Shown: piece after piece, positions 44,783 to 53,039 of the stretch | Layout: every line of letters begins with the position of its first letter | How positions within the stretch are numbered: the first letter of the stretch is position 1 | Source of the DNA: Verrucomicrobiota bacterium | GTDB lineage: Bacteria; Verrucomicrobiota; Verrucomicrobiia; Opitutales; Opitutaceae | NCBI GenBank assembly: GCA_023386835.1 | Contig: JAEWIY010000238.1 | Span: forward strand, 4,626 to 68,625 | Direction: 5' to 3' | DNA length: 64,000 nt | The notes under the pieces: generated by a model | The model's database searches: none | What the model saw: the letters and a program-made list of their open reading frames with translations, nothing else | What the model was told of the DNA's origin: nothing | Made by a program: the position numbers and the translations under genes

Positions 44783-45298
44783 ATGTGTGCCCAAGTTCCT
44801 CGCGGCCGCGCTCGTGCGCAAAGTCCCACCGCCTCGACGGCGCGACCCGGCAGGGTGGTTTACGTGACGCGGCAGGTGCACTTCAATGCCGCCCATCGGC
44901 TGCACAACCCGGCGCGCAGCGCGGCATGGAATCGCGCGACGTTCGGCCCCTGCAACAACCCGCGCTGGCATGGCCACAATTATGTCCTCGAGGTGACGGT
45001 GCGCGGGGAGCCGGATCCGGACACCGGTTACGTCATCGATCTCGGCGAGTTGAAGCGCGTGCTCGAGGAGGCGGTGGTCGGCCCGTGCGATCATCGCAAC
45101 CTGAATGAGGAGGTGCCGTGGCTCCGCGGCGTGGTTCCGACGACGGAAAACCTCGTGATCGCGTTCTGGGAGCGCATCGTGTCGCGGCTGCCGCGCGGGG
45201 AGCTCTTTCGCGTTCGCCTGTTTGAAACACCGCGCAACTACGCCGACTATTATGGCCCGACCGGAGCGCCGTGGCTCGACCGTGGAGGCGCGGCCTGA
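44783..45298 (+). CDS. 6-pyruvoyl-tetrahydropterin synthase / QueD family
   Basis: 171 residues from ATG 44783 (a GTG at 44771 is in frame). The domain begins near residue 25: VTRQVHFNAAHRL and WHGHNYVLEV supply the three zinc His, CDHRNLN and PTTENLVIAFW are family marks, and a Cys (GPCNN) sits where QueD/PTPS enzymes carry their catalytic Cys. It could make 6-pyruvoyl-tetrahydropterin (biopterin route) or 6-carboxy-tetrahydropterin (queuosine route). Next to FolE2 and an SDR, the biopterin route is the simpler reading. A Ser/Thr/Ala/Arg N-terminal extension of about 20 residues is unusual. Confidence 0.85.
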   Translation: MCAQVPRGRARAQSPTASTARPGRVVYVTRQVHFNAAHRLHNPARSAAWNRATFGPCNNPRWHGHNYVLEVTVRGEPDPDTGYVIDLGELKRVLEEAVVGPCDHRNLNEEVPWLRGVVPTTENLVIAFWERIVSRLPRGELFRVRLFETPRNYADYYGPTGAPWLDRGGAA

Positions 45299-45409
45299 CC
45301 GTCACAGGCTTGTGCTTCGCCCAAAACTGGGCTTGGTGCCGCTTTCCCATCCTGTTTCGCCAGCCAGGTTATCGTTCCAACCGCTGGTGGTCCCCAACGC
45401 AAAAAACGA

Positions 45410-46387
45410 ATGAGTAAAGCCAAGACCATGTACCTCCACCGGACCGAAGGTGGAGCGACTCCACGAGTGCGCCGGCGCTACGATGAGAAGTTCAAGGTGA
45501 CGCCCGAATATCGTGCCGCTCTGCCCGACATGATGGACGCGGTCGATGCGATTGAGGGTGCGCCAGTGGCCATCCAGCAGGTCGGCATCTCGAACTTCCG
45601 CCTGCCGCTGAAGTACCGCGCCCGCGGCGGGCGTACCCATGTTTTGGAGACAAGCGTCACCGGCACGGTTTCGCTGGCGGCGACCCACAAGGGGATCAAC
45701 ATGAGCCGCATCATGCGGTCGTTCTATGCGCACCAGGACGAGGTGTTCTCGCTCGAGCGTCTGGAACGGGTGCTCCAGCGCTATCGGCGCGATGTCGGCA
45801 CGCTCGATGCACGACTGAAGCTGGTGTTCTCTTATCCCATCCTGCAACGCGCCCTGCGCAGTGGGCTCGAGGGTTACCAGTACTACCGGGTGGCGCTGGA
45901 GGGTGTGTTGGACGCCGCCGGGCGTTTCCGTCGGTTCGTGGAATTCGATTTCGTGTACTCCTCCGCCTGCCCGTGCAGCGCCGAGTTGGCCGAACATGCG
46001 CGTGACCAGCGCGGCGTGTTCTCGATTCCCCACAGCCAGCGGTCCCGTGCGCGTCTCCGGGTGGAGGTGACCGCCGGAAAACGGATTTCGATCGAGGACC
46101 TGCAACGGCACTGCCTGCGCGCCTTGCGCACCGAGACTCAGGTGATGGTGCGGCGCGAGGACGAGCAGGCGTTCGCCGAACTCAACGGAGCGTACATCAA
46201 GTTCGTCGAAGATGCTGCGCGGCTCCTGTACCGGGAACTCGCGGCTGACGCACGCATTGCCGATTTCCAAATCATGTGCTCGCACCAGGAGTCGCTGCAC
46301 TCGCACGATGCCGTCAGCGTGATCGCCAAAGGCGTCCGCGGCGGTTTCGCGGCCGACGCGATGGATTTTCAGCAGCTGGCGGTCTAG
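45410..46387 (+). CDS. folE2: GTP cyclohydrolase FolE2 (type IB)
   Basis: 325 residues. It converts GTP to dihydroneopterin triphosphate, the first step to folate and biopterin, and unlike FolE it can work without zinc. Visible: AIQQVGISNFRLPLKYR, LETSVTGTVSLAATHKGINMSRIM, SSACPCSAELAEHA with the Cys-Pro-Cys metal site, SIPHSQRSRARLRVEV, and a C-terminal MCSHQESLHSHDAVSVI with His residues. Length is normal. 22 bases before the SDR gene. Confidence 0.92.
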   Translation: MSKAKTMYLHRTEGGATPRVRRRYDEKFKVTPEYRAALPDMMDAVDAIEGAPVAIQQVGISNFRLPLKYRARGGRTHVLETSVTGTVSLAATHKGINMSRIMRSFYAHQDEVFSLERLERVLQRYRRDVGTLDARLKLVFSYPILQRALRSGLEGYQYYRVALEGVLDAAGRFRRFVEFDFVYSSACPCSAELAEHARDQRGVFSIPHSQRSRARLRVEVTAGKRISIEDLQRHCLRALRTETQVMVRREDEQAFAELNGAYIKFVEDAARLLYRELAADARIADFQIMCSHQESLHSHDAVSVIAKGVRGGFAADAMDFQQLAV

Positions 46388-46409
46388 GGCGGACGAGGAG
46401 TTCCGAATC

Positions 46410-47156
46410 ATGGATACAGACTCGCCCCCGTCCAACGGCGATTTTGGCTCACCCGTGGTGCTTGTGACGGGCGCCTCGCAAGGCATCGGATCGGCCATCG
46501 CGGAGGTGTTTGCCCGAGAGCTCGGTCAGAAGGTGCGGCTCGTCCTGGTGGCCCGGAACGGGGGGGCGCTGGACGCCGTGGCGGCGCGTTGCCGCGCGCA
46601 CGAGGCGACGGTGACGGTACGACCGTGTGACGTCACTGATAGCGGCGCGGTGGCGCGGCTGTCGGAAGCAGTCACGCAGCAGCTGGGTGGGGTGGATGTG
46701 CTCGTGAACAACGCCGGGCAATTTCGTCCGGCGGCCTTCCTTGAGACTTCGGTGGAGGACTTCGATGCCATGATCGCGGCAAACCTCCGTAGCGCGTTTC
46801 TGGTCGCCCGCGCCTTTGTGCCCGAAATGGTGAAGCGCGGTCGCGGCGACGTGTTCAACATGAGTTCGGTCGCGGGTCGGCAGGGCTACCCGCGCGGGGC
46901 GGCGTATTGTGCTGCCAAATACGGCGTCCGGGGCCTCTCCGCCGCGATGCGGGCGGAGTTGCGCGGCACCGGAGTCCGTGTTTGCACGGTTTTTCCCGGC
47001 GCCACGGTGTCTCCGTCATGGGAAGGCAGCGGGGTGCCGGAGGAGCGGATGATGCCCACCGAGGACATCGCTCGCGCGTTTTTCGACATCTACCAACTGT
47101 CGCGGCGCACCGTCGTGGAGGAGATCGTGCTCCGGCCGGAGCAGGGAGATATCTGA
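46410..47156 (+). CDS. Short-chain dehydrogenase/reductase, sepiapterin-reductase-like
   Basis: 248 residues. Rossmann TGASQGIGSAIAEVFARELG, NNAG, catalytic Ser in NMSSVAGRQGYP and Y-x-x-x-K in YCAAKYG. The spaced glycines and basic VARNGG suggest NADPH. As the third gene of a FolE2-PTPS-SDR unit, a 6-pyruvoyl-tetrahydropterin/sepiapterin reductase is the natural reading; FabG-like fatty-acid reduction is possible from sequence alone. The ending VEEIVLRPEQGDI is like many FabG-related SDRs. Confidence 0.75.
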   Translation: MDTDSPPSNGDFGSPVVLVTGASQGIGSAIAEVFARELGQKVRLVLVARNGGALDAVAARCRAHEATVTVRPCDVTDSGAVARLSEAVTQQLGGVDVLVNNAGQFRPAAFLETSVEDFDAMIAANLRSAFLVARAFVPEMVKRGRGDVFNMSSVAGRQGYPRGAAYCAAKYGVRGLSAAMRAELRGTGVRVCTVFPGATVSPSWEGSGVPEERMMPTEDIARAFFDIYQLSRRTVVEEIVLRPEQGDI

Positions 47157-47174
47157 GCGGCCCAACGGCCGCTC
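47155..47174. terminator. Hairpin between convergent SDR and chemoreceptor genes
   Basis: GAGCGGCC (47155-47162), loop CAAC, GGCCGCTC (47167-47174); it overlaps the end of the SDR stop codon. Symmetric and without T-runs, so it could end transcripts from both sides with weak efficiency. Confidence 0.4.
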
Positions 47175-47183
47175 AGCACGGCC

Positions 47184-48755
47184 TTAGCGGGCCACCGGCT
47201 CGCTCACCACGGCGCGGGGCGCCGGTCGCTTCCAGGAGGACGACGCCGTGGGACGTTTCCGGTCCTGCAGGTCGGCGGGCGGAGCCGGGGTCTCGGCTTG
47301 TTTCGTGGCAGGGGCGTTTGCTTCGACCGCGCCGAGCAGTGCGTTGAGCTGCAGCATCGTGGTGTTGAGCTGGGCTGCCTGCTCGCTGAGTTCGGCGGAC
47401 GAACTCGCCGACTCCTCGGCCGCGGCGGCGTTCTTTTGGGTCACGATGTCGATCTGGCCCACCGCCGCGGTGACCTGGTCGATGCCGCGCGCCTGCTGTT
47501 CGGAGGCGGTGGCAATCTCGTCAATGATCCGGTCGACCTCGGCCGTCCGCGTATCAATCTCCTGAAGACAGGAGGCGACGCGAGCGGCCAGCGCCGTGCC
47601 CTCACGACTCGTACGAAGGGACTCGTCGATCTTCTCGGCCGTCTCGCGCGCGGCGAGGGCGCTGCGATGGGCGAGGGAACAGACTTCATCGGCAACGACG
47701 GAGAAGCCGGCGCCCGCTGCGCCCGCCCGCGCGGCCTCGACGGCGGCGTTCAGGGCGAGCAGGTTGGTTTGAAAGGCGATTTCGTCGATGGTCTTGATGA
47801 TCGCGGCGATGTTGTTGCTCGACTGCTGGATCGCGGCCACCGCGCGGGACATCTCGTCCATCTCACGGGCGCCGCGGCTGGCCGCGGCGCGAGTCTCCCG
47901 CGAGCAGGAGCGCGCGGACTCAACGTGCGAGCCGTTGCGGCGCGTCATTCCGGAAAGCTCGTTCAGGGCGGCGCTGGTTTCTTCCAGCGAGGCCGCCTGT
48001 TCCGTGGCGCCTTGCGCCAGGGTGTGACTTGCGCTGCTGATCTGCTCGGCGGCCTCCGCGTTCTGCTGCGCACCGGCGCCGAGGGCGGAAGCGATGTCGC
48101 GCAGCGCACGTGGCAAACGGATGCCAAGCAACCATGCGAGGGCCATGCCAACCAAGACGCTGAAACCTGTGACTGCGCCGACGGTGATGCCAGCGTTCCG
48201 ACGCGTGGCGATGGCCTCCAGGCGTTCCGCTTCGCATTCCTCCAACAGCATGCCGGTCAAATCATCGAGACAGCCGCGGGCCGCTTCAAACTGCGCGGCT
48301 TCGTCCGACGCCAGCATCGGCGCTGAATCACGGGAGCTGGCGGCTGCCCGATGGGCTTGCAGCACCTCGTGCGACGTGCGCGCCCATTGGTCAAAACGGC
48401 CTTCGTAAAGCGAGACCAGCTCTTCGGTGCCTGCCGGCAGTCCGAGCGCGGTGAGCCGCTGCCAGCGCTCCTGGGCTTGTTGCAGATTCTCTCCGTGTTC
48501 GGCCAGCAACCGCTGTGCTTCGGCACTGCCGGGCGTGACAAGAAGGGTGGTGCGCTCGGCCACCAAGGCTTGCTGGAGATCGCGATCTATCTGCAACAAG
48601 AGTTCCAGCGACGGAAGTGTGTGCGAGGTCGTGCGGTCCAGTTGCCGGAACAGGCGCTCGCTGGCGACATAACCCACCGCACCGGTTGCGGCGACCAGAA
48701 GCACAAGGGTGCTGAATCCAAACAAGGCTTTTTGGCTGACGGAGAGTTGCGGCAT
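47184..48755 (-). CDS. Methyl-accepting chemotaxis protein
   Basis: 523 residues from ATG 48755. Two membrane helices (about 10-30 and 192-212) bound a periplasmic helical sensor of about 160 residues (4HB-like, DRDLQQALVAERTTLLVTPGS). The signalling domain has the conserved hairpin tip region IDEIAFQTNLLALNAAVEAARAG. The HAMP part is short or degenerate (RLPRALRDIASALGAG). A Pro-rich C-terminal tail has no CheR-type pentapeptide. No che or flagellar gene is in the window. Ligand unknown. Confidence 0.9.
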   Translation of the reverse strand: MPQLSVSQKALFGFSTLVLLVAATGAVGYVASERLFRQLDRTTSHTLPSLELLLQIDRDLQQALVAERTTLLVTPGSAEAQRLLAEHGENLQQAQERWQRLTALGLPAGTEELVSLYEGRFDQWARTSHEVLQAHRAAASSRDSAPMLASDEAAQFEAARGCLDDLTGMLLEECEAERLEAIATRRNAGITVGAVTGFSVLVGMALAWLLGIRLPRALRDIASALGAGAQQNAEAAEQISSASHTLAQGATEQAASLEETSAALNELSGMTRRNGSHVESARSCSRETRAAASRGAREMDEMSRAVAAIQQSSNNIAAIIKTIDEIAFQTNLLALNAAVEAARAGAAGAGFSVVADEVCSLAHRSALAARETAEKIDESLRTSREGTALAARVASCLQEIDTRTAEVDRIIDEIATASEQQARGIDQVTAAVGQIDIVTQKNAAAAEESASSSAELSEQAAQLNTTMLQLNALLGAVEANAPATKQAETPAPPADLQDRKRPTASSSWKRPAPRAVVSEPVAR

Positions 48756-48872
48756 GCTCAACGCCCCTCATCGGCTCGTGGCCGGCCGGATTCAGGCGAA
48801 ATGCAGCCCCGGCGAGAACACCCCGGTCGCCCGTGCGAAAATTGGACAACGCGCGACGGCCCAGTGGCGACG

Positions 48873-49574
48873 CTAGCGACGTGACGGATGGAGCGTGTGC
48901 GGATCCACGCCCGAACGCACCGGATTTAGTGAATCGTCCTTGGGAGACTCGGGCTTCGCGGGCGGAGGAGGCGGAAGCGGCACCTCGGCCGGCATGGGAT
49001 TGTTGAGCTGATACGCCAGACGCACTGGAGGCTGGTTTCGGCGTCGTCGCAGCACCTTTTGGAAGAACAGGTTGTTGGGGATCTGAAACAGGGCGCCTTC
49101 GTGGTCGACGAGGGTCGTGTAGAAAAAGTTGAGATCGACCACCCTCCCGCGCACCGGGTCGCCCGGGAACTCAAGGTCGTCGCCCACCTGATAGGGCCGG
49201 AGAAACAGGATGAGCAGGGTCGCCGTGGAGTGGCTGAGCAGGCTCCACATGGCGACGAAGCCGATCGCCACCAGGCCCAGGACGGTCGAAATGACCGCCC
49301 ACAGCCCGCCGATCCGGAACCCGAACACGCCCAAAATCAGGACCGCGGCGATGATTCGAAGCAGCCAGCGGGTAATCTGGCGCAGTGGCAGCAGGTCCGA
49401 TTGCTCGACGTGGGTCCGCCGCGCCAGCAGCAGGACGGCGCGATCGATGATCAGCCCCAGCAGCATCGCGCCCACGGCGATCGCGATCGCCACCGGCAGG
49501 GCAGCGAGCACTTGCGGCAGATAGCCCTCAATGCGCGTCCACAGTTCGGAAAGATTCGTGCGTAAATAGGTCAT
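48873..49574 (-). CDS. MscS-family mechanosensitive channel
   Basis: 233 residues from ATG 49574, which overlaps the fructokinase stop (ATGA). Three or four hydrophobic helices (LPQVLAALPVAIAIAVGAMLLG, WLLRIIAAVLILGVFGFRI, LWAVISTVLGLVAIGFVAMWSLLS) precede a short MscS beta domain (PYQVGDDLEF, VRGRVVDLNFFYTTL, FQIPNN). The large cytosolic alpha/beta cage is absent and is replaced by a Pro-rich tail (LPPPPPAK). Coupled to sucrose/hexose genes, it may release solute on osmotic downshock. Confidence 0.8.
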   Translation of the reverse strand: MTYLRTNLSELWTRIEGYLPQVLAALPVAIAIAVGAMLLGLIIDRAVLLLARRTHVEQSDLLPLRQITRWLLRIIAAVLILGVFGFRIGGLWAVISTVLGLVAIGFVAMWSLLSHSTATLLILFLRPYQVGDDLEFPGDPVRGRVVDLNFFYTTLVDHEGALFQIPNNLFFQKVLRRRRNQPPVRLAYQLNNPMPAEVPLPPPPPAKPESPKDDSLNPVRSGVDPHTLHPSRR

Positions 49575-50470
49575 TTGTCCGCGTTGTTTGAATACGGTGG
49601 AGTCGCACCCCGGCAGGTGGCGACCCATTCCCCGAGCCGGCAGGCTCGGCGCAGGCATTCACGGTCGTCGAGTCGTCCCTCCAGGAGGCGCGCGAGCAGA
49701 CCGGCCAGAAAGGCGTCGCCCGCCCCCACCGTATCTGCCACCTGCACCGGGCGGCCATCCTCCCAAAACCAGAGATCATTGCGCAGGAGCCCCGCGCCCC
49801 GCGCGCCGGCAGTGAGGCATACCGTGCGGCAGCCTGTTTTTTCAGCCAGCTGGCGGGCCTGCGCTTCATCGGACTCATCGCCCTGCGCGGGGAGTCCGAG
49901 CAGACGCCGGGCCTCGGCGGAGTTGAGTTTCAACACCGTGGCTGTCCCCGCGAGGGTGTGGACTAGGTCCAGATCGTCGTGAGGCGGGCGAAGATTGACG
50001 TCGAACACGCGCCAGGCCTCTCCGGGAAGAAGTTCGAACAGTTCCTGCAGCGTGGCGCGATTGGGCTCGGAGCGCTGGGCGAGGGAACCGTAAACGACCG
50101 CGCGGGCGCCCGGAGCCTGCACGCGGGCTGCCTCGGTCAGTTGTATCCGATCCCAGGCTACATCCGGAACGATGTCGTAGGAGGCGTCGCCGGACGGTGA
50201 AACGGTGGCGCGCACGTAACCGGTTGGCCGGTCTCCCGCGCGAGCGATCGTGTCATCACTCACGCCCCAGCTGCGCATCCGTCGGCACAACTCGTCACCC
50301 AGGACGTCACGGCCGACCGCGGACACGGGCCGCGCGGTCAGGCCGTGCTGCTTTAGATGGTAGGCGACGTTAAACGGCGCTCCACCGGGAAAGAGGCCGT
50401 CCGGCAGGAAATCCCACAGGATCTCGCCAAAACAGAAGACAGGAATCGGGGCGCCAGCCGCGGATGTCAT
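49571..50470 (-). CDS. PfkB-family carbohydrate kinase, fructokinase type
   Basis: 299 residues. Ribokinase-fold: PVFCFGEILWDFLPDGLFPGG (N-terminal glycine motif), GGAPFNVAYHLKQHGL, GRDVLGDEL, DVNLRPP, and the C-terminal DTVGAGDAFLAGLLARLL with catalytic Asp. The FGEILWD opening and GAPFNVA run are usual for fructokinases. It lies 5 bases after the sucrose-phosphatase/glycosidase gene, so fructose released from sucrose would be phosphorylated here. ATGA overlap with mscS downstream. Confidence 0.85.
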   Translation of the reverse strand: MTSAAGAPIPVFCFGEILWDFLPDGLFPGGAPFNVAYHLKQHGLTARPVSAVGRDVLGDELCRRMRSWGVSDDTIARAGDRPTGYVRATVSPSGDASYDIVPDVAWDRIQLTEAARVQAPGARAVVYGSLAQRSEPNRATLQELFELLPGEAWRVFDVNLRPPHDDLDLVHTLAGTATVLKLNSAEARRLLGLPAQGDESDEAQARQLAEKTGCRTVCLTAGARGAGLLRNDLWFWEDGRPVQVADTVGAGDAFLAGLLARLLEGRLDDRECLRRACRLGEWVATCRGATPPYSNNADK

Positions 50471-50475
50471 TACGC

Positions 50476-52584
50476 TCAGTCGTTGCCCAAGTGGGCGGGG
50501 TCAGCCTCGATTTCCTGGCAGGCGCGAATGAAGGAGGCGGCGGACCACGCCTGGTAAGCCTTGCCCATCGGGCGGCCCGTCTGGCCATGGGCCCACTCGT
50601 TGAATTCCCACTCCTGATCGCGCCCGAGTTTGTTCACCTGCGCGAGCCGCACGAGTTCGCGCGTGGCGACTTCGTGAAATCCGAGACGATGAATAAAACG
50701 CACCCACATGCCTCCGATAAACGGCCAGATGCCGCCATTGTGGTAATGGTGGGGTAGATTCAGCAAGTTCACGGTGTAGTAAGCCCGCCAATCCGGGTCG
50801 CCCGCTTGGACGACGGGATACAAGTTCGCGACCGGCCACGGCGCATTCACTCCCACGCCCCACATAAATCGAAACGCCACCCGAGCCCGGTCGACGTCGA
50901 GCAGGTTCATCAGAAACGCGAGGATGTTGGCGTAGACGTCGCAGCGCCAGTTGAACGCGAACGGCGTGATTTCCGCCAGGAGGTACTGCGTATCGCCGAG
51001 ATCGAACTGGCGTGAAGCGAACCGGTGCGGATGCGCCGTCGAGTTGCCGACGGAGGTGGTCGGCCAGAAGACATCCAGAATTCGGCTGCGAATCCGTTGC
51101 GACCAGCGCAGGTAGTCCGTGGCGCGATCGAAGTCGCCGGAGTACTCGCGCAGGCGCCCAAAGCACACGTTGGCGCGGTACCAGAGGACCTCGTCGTAGA
51201 GGACGTTGTAGCTGCGTCCGAAAAGATCGGTCCAGTCGCCGGCCTCGGGGATTTCCAGCAGACCGTCGTTGTTGCTGTCGTGCGCGCTGAGCCAGTCCAT
51301 CGCGCGCTGCAGCGTGAAGGCGTACCGGTGCAGCAACTCCATGTCGCCGGTCGTCTCAATGTAGTTGTAGAACGCGATGATGACCCAGAGCGCGCTGTCG
51401 ATGGAACAGATGTTGCCGACACCCGCGTAGTCCGGTGAGCCGTCGTCGATGCGGACGTTGGCGGGAATCTGCCCGTTTGGTGCGGTGGCGTTGAGCAACG
51501 TTTCCAACGTCCGCCGCTGGCACTCGCGCACGTCGGGGTCGTCGAGGTCGAGACTGTTGATGATGGTGATCGCGCCGTCGCGGGCCCAGACCGAGCGGTA
51601 GTTCTCATCGGTTCCCGTGACCGTGTTGTCGGTGAGCGAACACGCCGAGAAGCCGACCGGCGTGATGTTCTTTTTTAACGCCACGATCGCCTTCTCGTAG
51701 CCTTGCAGGATCAGACGCCGATCGTCGTCGTTCAGCGCGCCGAGCCGGGTGCCGGTGAACAGCATCCGGAAGCCCGGGGCCATCTTGGCGCGGGGGATCT
51801 CCGTCTGCTTGGCCGTCGGCATCTCACCGTGGAGCACGCCGAAGTGTCGCAGCCCCTCGATCACGCCATCGGCCATCACGTGCCGTGTGGTCAGAACCGG
51901 CAGCGTCACGGTGGCTTCGAACAATTCCGGCTGCGCGTTCTGAACGATGATGCCCCGGATGCCCTGCAGGAAGAACATGCTGGCGTCATTGCCGGTGTCG
52001 CCGGCGACGAGCATTTCATCGGCGCTGATGTTCAGGAACTCGCCAAGCCAGCGCAACGCGTTGCCCTTGGTCGCGCCGGAAGGGAGGATGTCGAGGTCGC
52101 GCTCGCTTGAATACACGACCGTGGCCTCCAGTCCGTGCTCGCGCAGCACCTGCTGCAGTTCCTCCACCCGTCCGGGGCGCGCTCGCTCGTAGTACCAACT
52201 GGATTTGTAGCGCGTCTGGTATTGCGCCGGTTGCGGCCGCATTTCCGAAAAACGTTCGCTGACGATCTCGTCCACCCGCGCGCGATCCCAGGAGCGTCCC
52301 AAAGCTTGGGTAAATTCGTCGAGCGTGCGGCCGGCGCGTACATCGTGAATTTCTGTACCGACGCCACCGATGATGTAGTCCGGCCACGGCAGCGAACCCA
52401 TCGTGATCAGGTTCAGCACGTCGTCGATCAACCGTCCGCTGTTATACACGAGGAGCGGGCGCTGGCTGCCATGCGGTGCAAACCAGGCGGCGTTGAAGCG
52501 CTGCACCGCCTCCGGGTTGCCCAAGAGCGTCCCGTCCAAATCGGAGCTGAAGAGGCGAATGGGTTTGGTGGAAGTCGCGGACAT
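50476..52584 (-). CDS. Fused sucrose-6-phosphate-phosphatase-like HAD and six-hairpin glycosidase (invertase/debranching-like)
   Basis: 702 residues. Residues 1-255 are an HAD-IIB domain of the sucrose-phosphatase type: SSDLDGTLLG with D15 and D17, LLVYNSGRLIDD, IGGVGTEIHD, KGNALRWL, VAGDTGNDASMF. Residues about 270-700 form an (alpha/alpha)6 glycosidase fold: TDENYRSVWARDGAIT, GQIPANVRIDDGSPDYAGVGN region, DSNNDGLLEIPEAGDWTDLFG with candidate acid residues, and NGGIWPFIGGMWVRF, close to neutral invertase (GH100) or amylo-1,6-glucosidase-type enzymes. It could dephosphorylate sucrose-6-phosphate and split the sucrose. No sucrose-phosphate synthase is nearby. First gene of the operon with fructokinase and mscS; divergent from glycogen synthase. 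Confidence 0.75.
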   Translation of the reverse strand: MSATSTKPIRLFSSDLDGTLLGNPEAVQRFNAAWFAPHGSQRPLLVYNSGRLIDDVLNLITMGSLPWPDYIIGGVGTEIHDVRAGRTLDEFTQALGRSWDRARVDEIVSERFSEMRPQPAQYQTRYKSSWYYERARPGRVEELQQVLREHGLEATVVYSSERDLDILPSGATKGNALRWLGEFLNISADEMLVAGDTGNDASMFFLQGIRGIIVQNAQPELFEATVTLPVLTTRHVMADGVIEGLRHFGVLHGEMPTAKQTEIPRAKMAPGFRMLFTGTRLGALNDDDRRLILQGYEKAIVALKKNITPVGFSACSLTDNTVTGTDENYRSVWARDGAITIINSLDLDDPDVRECQRRTLETLLNATAPNGQIPANVRIDDGSPDYAGVGNICSIDSALWVIIAFYNYIETTGDMELLHRYAFTLQRAMDWLSAHDSNNDGLLEIPEAGDWTDLFGRSYNVLYDEVLWYRANVCFGRLREYSGDFDRATDYLRWSQRIRSRILDVFWPTTSVGNSTAHPHRFASRQFDLGDTQYLLAEITPFAFNWRCDVYANILAFLMNLLDVDRARVAFRFMWGVGVNAPWPVANLYPVVQAGDPDWRAYYTVNLLNLPHHYHNGGIWPFIGGMWVRFIHRLGFHEVATRELVRLAQVNKLGRDQEWEFNEWAHGQTGRPMGKAYQAWSAASFIRACQEIEADPAHLGND

Positions 52585-53039
52585 AACCTAACGTCGAAGC
52601 CCAACCGGGCGAATGTCGAGTCGCTTGAACAAGCGAGGCCCCAATCGGTTCCGCTTCCAAGGGACATTGCCGCGCGGTCGACGGACGAAAGGGGCCGCCC
52701 CGCGTCCCTTTGGCGAGGACGGAGCTGCTGAAACGATGAGGTACGCGTGGACGTTTTTCCCATAGTTTCGATCCCGATCCGCCCCCTGTTCCCGCTCCAC
52801 GCGGCAGAATGGGAGTGCCAAGGCATCAGCGGTTGTGCCTGTGCTTCGAACGCGGAACGGAGGTTGGGTTGTCGCGAGAAATCGAATACGTGTGGAGCGC
52901 CCAGAGAGTGCCGCGGCGATCGTTGACGGTTTGCATGGGTTCGCCCGCTCTACGGAGGCCAACCCGAAGGCGGAATCAGGGCGGTTCCTGATTTTAGGTC
53001 GGCCGGTGGAGACCGGAGCGCGGCTGCTCATGCTGTGCC
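52585..53039. other. 455-base divergent region between sucrose and glycogen genes
   Basis: It carries the promoters of the two divergent units. Frames in it (for example 52835-53227 on + and 52588-53076 on -) overlap genes or have poor composition, and I do not support them. No terminator, repeat or known riboswitch is seen. Confidence 0.4.
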
